Notes: generated by a model from the letters alone, not told the origin. Counted from the first letter of the stretch, positions 1 to 5,560 are shown. The stretch: DNA of 5,709 bases from Candidatus Tariuqbacter arcticus (GCA_013202315.1 JABMRZ010000096.1:1-5709), one strand, 5' to 3'. Program-made: numbers and translations.

Positions 1-24
1 CGCACGCTTTTAGCGGGAATCCAG
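1..24. repeat. Partial GTCATTCC/GGAATC-type palindromic repeat at window edge
   Basis: Positions 5-15 form a short hairpin (CGCT, loop TTT, AGCG). It runs into GGGAATCCAG at 15-24, which looks like the right half of the same kind of element seen at 4111-4144 and 5576-5658 (ATTCC ... GGAAT arms). The left arm would lie outside the window. It sits just past the stop codon of the minus-strand peptidase, where it could also act as a 3' hairpin, but there is no T-rich tract to make a convincing intrinsic terminator. The family assignment is inferred from sequence resemblance only. Confidence 0.4.
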
Positions 25-50
25 TGTCTACTATTAAACGGTCAGATTAA

Positions 51-3035
51 TTACTTAAGCAAAACAACCTTCATAATCAGCGAACCTTCAATAGTTGAAC
101 ACTGTAGAAAGTATATGCCGGATGCCATCGGTTCCGCCCGCCATTCAACCCGATGCCTCCCCGCCGACATCTCCCCATCCACCAGCACCGCCGCTTCCCG
201 CCCCAAAATATCATAAATAACCAACTTCACCGCCATCGCCCGCTCAAGGCTGAAAGTAATGGTGGTAGTATTATTGAACGGATTGGGATAAACACTGAGA
301 AGCCGATACCCCCCGGGCAAACCCTCTTCAGCGGCGGGCTGTTCCACTTCCACCGCAACTTCCAGCCAATTCAACACCGCCCATAGAACTTCGTCCGGCT
401 TGCTGAAATTGGGATTATCCCAGCGAATATCATCGAAGCTGAAGCTGAAAGTAACCGCCTTATACCCATCTTCTTTATGCACCCCGCAAGGCTTGTTGCC
501 GGTATAATTGAAGCATACAACCCCGCCGTTCACCGCCGCGATTGAATCCTGGTCCGAAGGCTGGCTGTCCAAATATATCGACAACCCGCCCCCAATCGGG
601 TCGCCGGGGACGCCCATTATTATCGGAATCACTACTTCCGAGCCGAATTCTATCCCCAGGTAATCCGGCAGGAAGTCAACCCCCGCCAAATCGGAAGCGA
701 TATTGGTGCCGGATATGAAAAGCCTCCCGCTTCCATCCAAATAATCTGAAAGCAAATCGATTTCAGCCCCCGAAAGCGTGTTGCCGGCGTGCCCGCAATA
801 CCAGATGACCCCTTCGTAATCGCCTAAATCCGCCGGCTGACCGCTGTAAAATACATCCCAATGCCGGTAGACCATTCCCAGCGAATCGAGCATATCGGTC
901 GCGCAGGTGTCATTCACCGCCCCTTCGTCATCATCAACGAATAGAATGGTGGGGTCGCCAACCGGCGCGCTGAAATCCAAAATAGTGTCCCCGCCCAGCC
1001 ATTCCAGCGTGAGCTGCATCTGCGCCCAATGAGGCTCCGCTGATGCATCCAATTCCACTGTGAAGGGATCGTCCACATTGGAAAAGGTGGTCATAAATCC
1101 GGCATAGCCGAAACTGGACTGCCCCCCGGTTACGGTCAAATCCGGGTCGTCAGATGTGAGTATTCCGCTCACTTCTTCGACCGAAATACCCGAATTTAAA
1201 AGCGTCACCGCCAGCCCCGAACCGCTTCCCGGCGAAAGAAATTCCGTCTCCCATTCGTAATCGATATAGCTGAAAGCCGGCCCCGTCACACTGCTTTGGT
1301 ATATCTTCCGCCCTAAAATCCAGCTTTCCGGGTCCAGCACGATTGAATCCGGCTCAGGCCCCACAAATTCATAGACGAATTCCTCGATTCTTTCTTCCAC
1401 CCAGACGGTATTGGTGTCCACCCACTGCCCCTCGGCGAAAATGGCGATGTCGATATCGGTCATAAAAGCCGGCAGCGATTGCTCCTGCGTCTGAGAAATC
1501 CCCACGCTTATCCGGTAAGTCGAAGGCGCTACCGAATCTGCGGCGGCGAAATACTCGAACACCGGATAACCCTCATCGTAAATCCACTGCTGAAAGAACC
1601 ATTCCAAATCCAAACCGCTCACCGTTTCGCACACCTCCTGAAAATCGTCGGTCGATGCGCACCCATAACGGTAAGTCAAATAATATTCCCGCAGGACATT
1701 AAAGAAAGTCAAATCACCCATATAGTATCTCAACATATGCAATACTGAAGCCGCCTTTTCGTATTCCACCGGCGAAAACAGATACCCCGAGGGCGGGTCG
1801 TATATCGGATGACGATTAAAAGAATTCTCCCAGTTCATATAGACATTTTGGATATAATTCTGAACATAGTAGAGGAAATAATACCACCCATAATTGGAAT
1901 ACGCCCAAACCGCTTCGCTGTAAGTGGCGAAACCCTCGTTCAGCCACATATGCGGCCAGTCTATCAGGCTGACGGCGTCCCCGAACCACATATGCGACAG
2001 TTCGTGGCAGAAGATGAATTCGTAAGCCCCGGTGCCGGTTATCAAACCGCTGCCGATGGTGGTCATAGTCTGATGTTCCATCCCCCCGTATCCGCCGAAG
2101 ATGGGCGCTTCCGCCATACCGTATTTCTCGAAGGGATATTCGCCGAAGTTCAACTCGTAGCATTCCATCATATCCGGCATCTGCTGGAAATCCGCTTGCG
2201 CAGCGCCCAAATGACCGGGATACACATAGTATTCGATGGGAATGCCCGAATATGTGGTGTCGAACTGAGCGTAATTCGATGCCGCTATGGATATCAGATG
2301 TGTTTCGATGGGATAATCGTGCGTCCAACAATAAGTAACCGTGTTATTGGGATTGACCACCGTCGAATCGAGATTGCCGTTGGAAGCCATCACCCACCCC
2401 TCCGGCAGCGTATAACGGGCGCTGTAAGTGGCTTTGTCGTAAGGCTTGTCGAAGCAGGGGAACCATGCCCGCGCCCCTTCCGGGTCGGTGTAGCTGTAAA
2501 TCACATTCCCCCAGAATACCCCCATACCCCCGATGGCGTTGGGGTCGTAAATCATCGAAGGTGTGCCATTGTAGGAAATCGTTATCTCAAAAGTATCCCC
2601 CTGCGCATAGACTCCGTCCAATTCCACGGTTAAATCATCGTCTTCCCACAAATATCCGGTCGGCGCCCCTCCGCACAAGACGCTTTCGATGCTCATACCG
2701 GGATAGAAGTGCATTGGAACGGAATCGAGCCCCGCTTCATTGGAAAATCCGGTGATGGTGACGGCGGCGGATACTTCCGTATTACTGGGGAAGAATTCCA
2801 TCTCGATGTCGTAATGAACCGCATCCCAGGAATGGGATGAATCCGCATCGATTTCCGGGGAAATTAACCGTGTTCTCATTTCCCCTTCGACCCGGCGGTG
2901 TTCTGAAGCGAATTGACCTTTCCGCTGAAAGGAAATATCTTCAGCGGGATTGCTTTCAGCCAATACCGGCGCAATCCCCCACAAGATTGAAGCCAATACC
3001 GCCGCCCCTATGCAAATGATAGCCTTAATTTTCAT
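51..3035 (-). CDS. Secreted M1-family aminopeptidase with C-terminal sorting/Ig-like domain
   Basis: A zinc metallopeptidase of family M1 that should remove N-terminal residues from peptides outside the cytoplasm. Residues 1-26 form a signal peptide (Lys-rich start, hydrophobic core, VLA before Glu27). Residues about 70-255 match the M1 N-terminal beta domain, including the 'ARAWFPCFDKP' stretch at 188-198. The catalytic domain has the exopeptidase motif GGMEH (317-321), the zinc site HELSH (344-348) with Glu367 as third ligand after the standard 18-residue spacing, and Tyr425 as the probable transition-state tyrosine, so it should be active. There is no ERAP1-C-type helical domain. Instead there is a beta-rich stretch (about 590-690), an alpha/beta segment (about 694-895, 'ILFVDDDEG ... 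GRLFISG') and a terminal Ig-like domain (about 905-994, YPNPFNNTT, YDILGRE, ASGIYF). That tail resembles T9SS type A or FlgD-like sorting domains, so surface attachment or secretion is likely. The ATG at 3035 is supported by the signal peptide; only a weak ribosome site precedes it. Substrate is unknown. Confidence 0.95.
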   Translation of the reverse strand: MKIKAIICIGAAVLASILWGIAPVLAESNPAEDISFQRKGQFASEHRRVEGEMRTRLISPEIDADSSHSWDAVHYDIEMEFFPSNTEVSAAVTITGFSNEAGLDSVPMHFYPGMSIESVLCGGAPTGYLWEDDDLTVELDGVYAQGDTFEITISYNGTPSMIYDPNAIGGMGVFWGNVIYSYTDPEGARAWFPCFDKPYDKATYSARYTLPEGWVMASNGNLDSTVVNPNNTVTYCWTHDYPIETHLISIAASNYAQFDTTYSGIPIEYYVYPGHLGAAQADFQQMPDMMECYELNFGEYPFEKYGMAEAPIFGGYGGMEHQTMTTIGSGLITGTGAYEFIFCHELSHMWFGDAVSLIDWPHMWLNEGFATYSEAVWAYSNYGWYYFLYYVQNYIQNVYMNWENSFNRHPIYDPPSGYLFSPVEYEKAASVLHMLRYYMGDLTFFNVLREYYLTYRYGCASTDDFQEVCETVSGLDLEWFFQQWIYDEGYPVFEYFAAADSVAPSTYRISVGISQTQEQSLPAFMTDIDIAIFAEGQWVDTNTVWVEERIEEFVYEFVGPEPDSIVLDPESWILGRKIYQSSVTGPAFSYIDYEWETEFLSPGSGSGLAVTLLNSGISVEEVSGILTSDDPDLTVTGGQSSFGYAGFMTTFSNVDDPFTVELDASAEPHWAQMQLTLEWLGGDTILDFSAPVGDPTILFVDDDEGAVNDTCATDMLDSLGMVYRHWDVFYSGQPADLGDYEGVIWYCGHAGNTLSGAEIDLLSDYLDGSGRLFISGTNIASDLAGVDFLPDYLGIEFGSEVVIPIIMGVPGDPIGGGLSIYLDSQPSDQDSIAAVNGGVVCFNYTGNKPCGVHKEDGYKAVTFSFSFDDIRWDNPNFSKPDEVLWAVLNWLEVAVEVEQPAAEEGLPGGYRLLSVYPNPFNNTTTITFSLERAMAVKLVIYDILGREAAVLVDGEMSAGRHRVEWRAEPMASGIYFLQCSTIEGSLIMKVVLLK

Positions 3036-3066
3036 GACCGACTCTATTTGATTAATTTATGATGGT

Positions 3067-3090
3067 AGGGGCGTTCAATTGAACGCCCTT
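3067..3090. repeat. Perfect 20-bp palindrome upstream of the peptidase gene
   Basis: GGGCGTTCAA at 3069-3078 is followed immediately by its exact reverse complement at 3079-3088. A G-T and an A-T pair extend it to 3067-3090. The centre lies about 43 bp before the peptidase start codon. The GTAGGGGCG...CGCCC layout resembles dispersed extragenic palindromes (REP-like), and a second palindrome follows at once. A regulator-binding operator is the alternative: on the minus strand TTGAAC (3078 down to 3073) could serve as a -35 box. The palindrome is seen directly; its role is not known. Confidence 0.6.
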
Positions 3091-3103
3091 ATATGAATCT
3101 CAA

Positions 3104-3134
3104 GGTGGGATGGGTTTTCAACCCGCCGCATCCC
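3104..3134. repeat. Imperfect inverted repeat, REP-like
   Basis: GGGATG at 3107-3112 pairs with CATCCC at 3129-3134. Inside it GGTT (3113-3116) pairs with AACC (3120-3123) around a TTC loop, leaving a five-base bulge. An alternative fold pairs GGTGGG (3104-3109) with CCCGCC (3122-3127) using one G-T pair. Together with the palindrome 14 bp away it looks like a pair of extragenic palindromic elements between divergent genes. No T-tract follows, so a terminator is unlikely. Confidence 0.5.
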
Positions 3135-3140
3135 TTCGAC

Positions 3141-3211
3141 ATTCCTTATTCGATACTCAATACTACATTATTCAGCATTCAGTATTCAGTATTCAGTATT
3201 CAGTATTCTAA
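3141..3211. repeat. Heptanucleotide tandem array (ATTCAGT)n with degenerate left flank
   Basis: Five consecutive 7-bp units run from 3170 to 3204: ATTCAGC once, then ATTCAGT four times, followed by a partial unit ATTCTAA at 3205-3211. To the left, 3141-3169 keeps roughly the same 7-bp rhythm in decayed form (ATTCCTT, ATTCGAT, ACTCAAT, ACTACAT), suggesting an older, larger array. It lies between the divergent peptidase and NUDIX genes and is non-coding. It resembles the short tandemly repeated heptamers (STRR) known from cyanobacteria only in unit length. A second heptamer array with a different unit lies at 5473-5507. Confidence 0.85.
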
Positions 3212-3422
3212 GCGTCCTCGCGGTGAATAATCTCCCAATTGACAAATTAACACATTTATTAGAATTGTTCAAGGATTCCCTCCAAATGCAAGTATTATAC
3301 TAAAATCGCCGTTGAAAACTTGAAAAATCCACTTGAGAAGGTTAATTTATATATAGACGCAGTTTGCGAATTTTATGCTGCGGGATCAATAACACATTAA
3401 CCAGGAACGAACTATTCCCGAA
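3212..3422. other. Leader/upstream region of the NUDIX gene, no gene seen
   Basis: An AT-rich stretch between the heptamer array and the NUDIX start. It has no usable reading frame, no tRNA-like fold and no recognisable riboswitch. Several promoter-like words occur: TTGACA at 3239, TTGAAA at 3320 with TAATTT 17 bp later at 3343, and a TATATATA run near 3348-3355. AGGA at 3403-3406 is the only Shine-Dalgarno-like word near the gene. It is 16 bp before the TTG start, which is too far for a normal spacing. Confidence 0.4.
3239..3265 (+). promoter_or_regulatory. Candidate sigma70-type promoter for the NUDIX gene
   Basis: A perfect TTGACA (3239-3244) is followed after 15 bp by TAGAAT (3260-3265), one mismatch from the -10 consensus. 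The spacer is 2 bp shorter than ideal and the site would give a leader of about 150 nt. In AT-rich DNA such matches can arise by chance, and many FCB bacteria use a different -10/-33 consensus, so this is tentative. The TTGAAA (3320) / TAATTT (3343) pair with 17-bp spacing is an alternative closer to the gene. Confidence 0.2.
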
Positions 3423-3908
3423 TTGAAACACTGCTATAATTGCGGCGCCCCCTTGATGGAACAATTCACCGAAGGTTGCATCCGAAAAGTCTGCACCGAA
3501 TGCGGAACCGTGAACTACCAGAATCCCATCCCTTCAGTGGCGGCGGTCATCACCGACGATGAAGGGAAGCTGCTGCTGACCAAACGGTCGGTCGAACCGC
3601 AAAAAGGGATGTGGTGCCTGCCCGGCGGATTCATCGAAATGAACGAAAGCCCGGTTGAAACCTTGGTCAGGGAAGTCTTCGAAGAAACCGGTCTGAAAGT
3701 CATCCCCGGCGAACTGATAGACGCCTGCTCCAAAATCGGCGGTTATCACGGCGATGTGATTATCCTGGGCTATACCGCTGAAATCATCGGCGGCGAATTA
3801 TCCCCCGGCGATGATGCGGAAGAAGCCGAATTCATTTCACTGGATAAACTCCCGCAAATCGCCTTCCGCAGTCATACATACTTCATCGAAAAAATCTTTT
3901 CCAAATGA
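3423..3908 (+). CDS. NUDIX hydrolase with N-terminal zinc ribbon
   Basis: A 161-residue cytoplasmic NUDIX enzyme, expected to hydrolyse a nucleoside diphosphate linked to another group (such as ADP-ribose, NADH or an oxidised nucleotide) with Mg2+ or Mn2+. Residues 1-30 form a zinc ribbon with Cys4, Cys7, Cys24 and Cys27 in two CxxC pairs. The Nudix box spans residues 69-91 and is complete: Gly69, Glu75, then Arg83-Glu84, Glu87-Glu88 and Gly90-Leu91, so the metal site should work. The SQPWPFPxS signature of NudC NADH pyrophosphatases is not seen, so no substrate or gene name is assigned. The start is a TTG; the resulting 'MKHCYNCG' beginning is typical for this family and puts the first cysteine at position 4. 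An in-frame ATT at 3414, 7 bp after AGGA, is a less likely alternative. The gene is divergent from the peptidase and seems to be a single-gene unit. Confidence 0.93.
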   Translation: MKHCYNCGAPLMEQFTEGCIRKVCTECGTVNYQNPIPSVAAVITDDEGKLLLTKRSVEPQKGMWCLPGGFIEMNESPVETLVREVFEETGLKVIPGELIDACSKIGGYHGDVIILGYTAEIIGGELSPGDDAEEAEFISLDKLPQIAFRSHTYFIEKIFSK

Positions 3909-3920
3909 AACAACAATATG

Positions 3921-3948
3921 TGCTGTCGACTCTCCGCAGTCGACAGCA
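3921..3948 (+). terminator. Strong hairpin after the NUDIX gene (possible terminator or repeat)
   Basis: TGCTGTCGACT at 3921-3931 and AGTCGACAGCA at 3938-3948 are perfect 11-bp arms around a 6-base loop CTCCGC, starting 12 bp after the NUDIX stop codon. The position fits transcription termination or 3'-end stabilisation. However, the downstream sequence (TCCGCCCATG) has no T-tract, so a standard intrinsic terminator is doubtful, and a dispersed extragenic palindrome is equally possible. Confidence 0.5.
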
Positions 3949-3997
3949 TCCGCCCATGAAATAACAACAATAAAATAACTTAACCTAAAATAATTCA

Positions 3998-4022
3998 CCA
4001 CAAAGCCACAAAGGACACAAAG
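3998..4022. repeat. CACAAAG short direct repeats
   Basis: CCACAAAG occurs twice in tandem (3998-4005 and 4006-4013), followed by GACACAAAG (4014-4022), giving three copies of the CACAAAG core in 25 bp. It is non-coding and AT-rich DNA surrounds it. Similar 'CCACAAAGxCACAAAG' strings are familiar as intergenic repeats in several bacterial genomes; that is recollection, not a search result. The minus-strand reading frame across it is treated as spurious. Confidence 0.6.
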
Positions 4023-4110
4023 AATCAAAAAGGCGATTATTTAATTGAAAAATATAGCCATTATTAATAGAATTTCCGATATTATGATATGTAAGAAGAA
4101 TAATAACAAT

Positions 4111-4144
4111 GGATTCCTCCCGGTTTACCGGGACGGGAATGACA
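4111..4144. repeat. GTCATTCC/GGAATC-type palindromic repeat
   Basis: A two-part hairpin: ATTCC (4113-4117) pairs with GGAAT (4136-4140), and inside it CCCGG (4119-4123) pairs with CCGGG (4128-4132) around TTTA. It reads GGATTCC...GGGAATGAC, so it is the reverse orientation of the element at 5576-5658 (GTCATTCC first). It ends 4 bp before the candidate -35 box of marC, so insertion of this repeat may have shaped that promoter. Confidence 0.6.
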
Positions 4145-4147
4145 GTA

Positions 4148-4174
4148 TTGGAAACGATTTTTAATCGCTATAAG
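4148..4174 (+). promoter_or_regulatory. Candidate promoter of the marC gene
   Basis: TTGGAA (4148-4153) and TATAAG (4169-4174) are separated by 15 bp, and the start codon lies 26 bp past the -10 box, giving a short leader with a good ribosome site. Between the boxes lies a small perfect inverted repeat, CGATT (4155-4159), TTT, AATCG (4163-4167), which could be a regulator site or chance. The spacer is shorter than ideal, so the call is tentative. Confidence 0.3.
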
Positions 4175-4190
4175 TAAACACAACACAGTT

Positions 4191-4196
4191 AGAGGA
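4191..4196 (+). promoter_or_regulatory. Ribosome binding site of marC
   Basis: AGAGGA lies 4 bp before the ATG at 4201, within the run AGAGGAAAAT. This is the only clear Shine-Dalgarno sequence in the window and it fixes the marC start. Its contrast with the weak sites of the other three genes fits the idea that marC has a different origin. Confidence 0.75.
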
Positions 4197-4200
4197 AAAT

Positions 4201-4836
4201 ATGAGTGATTTATTAAACCATACAATAAGTGTATTTCTGGGTTTTTTTGCTATAATGAACCCCATTGCCAGTACAGCTGTCTTTCTTGGGTTAACAGGCG
4301 CCGAAGAACAGGTAACCAGAAAACAAATCGCTTTCAGGTCTGTGATAACAGCGTTTTTTATCATCTCCTTCTTTTGTCTGTTAGGAAAAGGGATTTTTGA
4401 ATTGCTTGGCATAACGCTGCCCGCAATCCGTATTTCCGGTGGTGTTCTTGTTTTTGTCATTGGGTTTAAAATGCTGAATGGAGAACAATCGAAAGTCCAT
4501 CATCCTGAAATATCAGAAAATGACGGTGTTAAAGATGAGAAATTAGATATTGCTATATCGCCGCTTGCCATACCGATACTGGCTGGTCCAGGCACAATTG
4601 CAACCGCAATGAATTACTCGGCCACCGGAAGCTACCTGGAAATTGCTATTACTATGGTTTCGTTTACCGTGCTTTGTGGAATTACATATTTTTCATTCGT
4701 TTTTGGACAAAGAATTATTAAGATTATTGGCAAGAATGGAATGAATGTTATAACCCGCTTAATGGGGTTTATATTAATTGTTATTGGAACTCAATTGGTA
4801 ATTCAAGGCATACATGATGTAAAAGGAATTTTTTAA
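4201..4836 (+). CDS. MarC-family (UPF0056) integral membrane protein
   Basis: A 211-residue inner-membrane protein of the MarC/UPF0056 family, at the family's usual length. Six hydrophobic segments are visible at about 7-31, 44-66, 71-92, 117-137, 147-168 and 185-205, with a charged loop at 93-116. Family hallmarks include 'IMNPIAS' at 18-24 in the first segment and 'SPLAIPILAGPGTIATAM' at 120-137 in the fourth, two related half-motifs consistent with an internally duplicated transporter-like fold. The function is unsettled: E. coli MarC was once linked to multiple antibiotic resistance but that is not supported, while the archaeal relative SnatA was reported to carry small neutral amino acids. 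The gene is very AT-rich (16 of 60 bases G or C at 4201-4260; 15 of 60 at 4681-4740), unlike its neighbours, suggesting horizontal acquisition. It may be co-transcribed with the next gene. Confidence 0.92.
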   Translation: MSDLLNHTISVFLGFFAIMNPIASTAVFLGLTGAEEQVTRKQIAFRSVITAFFIISFFCLLGKGIFELLGITLPAIRISGGVLVFVIGFKMLNGEQSKVHHPEISENDGVKDEKLDIAISPLAIPILAGPGTIATAMNYSATGSYLEIAITMVSFTVLCGITYFSFVFGQRIIKIIGKNGMNVITRLMGFILIVIGTQLVIQGIHDVKGIF

Positions 4837-4872
4837 ATTGAACTACTGAGTAGAGTGCGTAAGCGATTTAAT

Positions 4873-5487
4873 ATGAGCAATATCTTTCCCACTTTAAATA
4901 TTGTCATTCCTGAAAAGCTGGTATTGGGATTACTGGGATACCGCAAGCAGAGCGCTAATGTCTCGGAAAGCGTGAAATCAGCGGTTGCCGGCGAATTGAA
5001 CATCGGGAAAGAAATGCTCAGGTTTAAGGGTGTGTATGTAAAAGCGCCGGTTGAAGTTGCCGATGGGAAGGTCAGACTTGAAAACGGCTACAATATCATA
5101 AGCGCCAAATTCGCCAAATGGATTAATGGATGTGAATATGTGTACCTCTTCGTTGTAACCGCCGGACCCCTTTTCAGCGAACGAGTGGCTCAATTGTTGG
5201 CGATGAAAGAAGTCAGCCGGGCGATGACCGCCGATGCGGTCGGTTCCGCCGCCGCCGAAGCCTGCGCCGAAGCGGCTGACCGATACATCAATGAGCTGGA
5301 AAACGGCAATCGATTAACTAAGCGGTACAGCCCCGGATATGGCGATTGGAATGTGGCGGACAACCGCCATTTGTTGGAAGTCCTCGGCGCAAACAAGATT
5401 GGAATTTCCGTCAACGAAGGGGGGATTATGCTGCCCGAAAAATCCGTCTCCGCCGCGGTTGGAGTTAAAATAGGAATTGGGAATTAG
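4873..5487 (+). CDS. Stand-alone MetH reactivation-domain-like protein (vitamin B12-dependent methionine synthase activation)
   Basis: A 204-residue soluble protein resembling the AdoMet-binding reactivation domain of cobalamin-dependent methionine synthase, found here on its own. In that family the domain binds S-adenosylmethionine so that inactive cob(II)alamin can be reductively methylated back to the active form. Visible features: an N-terminal 'VLGLLGYRK' stretch (17-25), a Rossmann-like centre with 'FVVTAGPLFSERV' (93-105), an Ala-rich helix (117-136), then RYSPGYGDW (151-159), the counterpart of the RxxxGYPAC loop of full-length MetH, and 'EGGIMLPEKSVSAAVG' (182-197). The ATG at 4873 is preferred; a GTG at 4855 adds six residues (MRKRFN), and neither has a clear ribosome site. 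marC ends 36 bp upstream. The stop codon (5485-5487) lies inside a heptamer array, so the last few residues are repeat-encoded. No metH or corrinoid gene is in the window, so the partner is inferred. Confidence 0.82.
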   Translation: MSNIFPTLNIVIPEKLVLGLLGYRKQSANVSESVKSAVAGELNIGKEMLRFKGVYVKAPVEVADGKVRLENGYNIISAKFAKWINGCEYVYLFVVTAGPLFSERVAQLLAMKEVSRAMTADAVGSAAAEACAEAADRYINELENGNRLTKRYSPGYGDWNVADNRHLLEVLGANKIGISVNEGGIMLPEKSVSAAVGVKIGIGN

Positions 5488-5507
5488 GAATTAGGAATTA
5501 GGAATTG
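5473..5507. repeat. Heptanucleotide tandem array (GGAATTR)5 overlapping a gene end
   Basis: Five head-to-tail 7-bp units: GGAATTG (5473), GGAATTA (5480, 5487, 5494) and GGAATTG (5501). The first two units lie inside the preceding gene and supply its last codons and its TAG stop, which spans the second and third units. The unit length matches the array at 3170-3204 but the unit sequence differs. Confidence 0.88.
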
Positions 5508-5539
5508 GGTTATTAGGATATTAGGTTATTAGGATATTG
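5508..5539. repeat. Octanucleotide array (GGWTATTR)4 following the heptamers
   Basis: Directly after the heptamer array the period changes to 8 bp: GGTTATTA (5508), GGATATTA (5516), GGTTATTA (5524), GGATATTG (5532), alternating T and A at the third base. The alternation suggests a 16-bp unit duplicated once. The abrupt move from 7 to 8 bp with a shared GG...ATTR frame suggests the two arrays are related by slippage or insertion. Confidence 0.8.
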
Positions 5540-5560
5540 GATATACAGTCTATTCAGCAA

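Noticed and set aside
1816..2331. A second minus-strand frame inside the peptidase gene (171 codons)
   Set aside because: It overlaps the region encoding GGMEH and HELSH in the correct frame and is His/Arg/Ser-rich with no domain; it is a shadow of the real gene.
1809..2633. A long plus-strand reading frame (274 codons) antisense to the peptidase, with smaller ones nearby at 153-386, 1479-1748, 2465-2755 and 2837-3019
   Set aside because: They lie wholly within the M1 gene, whose motifs are intact. Their predicted proteins show no recognisable domain and are rich in Arg, His, Pro and Ile, as expected for the complement of a biased coding frame.
3141..3211. Possible CRISPR array
   Set aside because: The units are 7 bp in direct tandem without spacers, and there are no cas genes; it is a simple tandem repeat.
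3837..4028. A 63-codon minus-strand frame beginning MILCVLCGFVV near the CACAAAG repeats
   Set aside because: Its start is only the translation of the CACAAAG repeat and it then runs across the hairpin and the NUDIX 3' end; no promoter, ribosome site or family resemblance.
4161..4460. A 99-codon minus-strand frame antisense to the start of marC
   Set aside because: It covers the MarC hallmark coding sequence and the marC ribosome site, and has no recognisable domain.
4843..4853. CTACT-G-AGTAG palindrome between marC and the next gene
   Set aside because: Only 11 bp with a single central base; too short to claim as an operator or hairpin without conservation.
4903..4910. GTCATTCC inside the reactivation-domain gene, resembling the hairpin repeat arm
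   Set aside because: It encodes part of 'IVIPEK' in frame and has no pairing GGAATGAC arm nearby, so it is probably coincidence.
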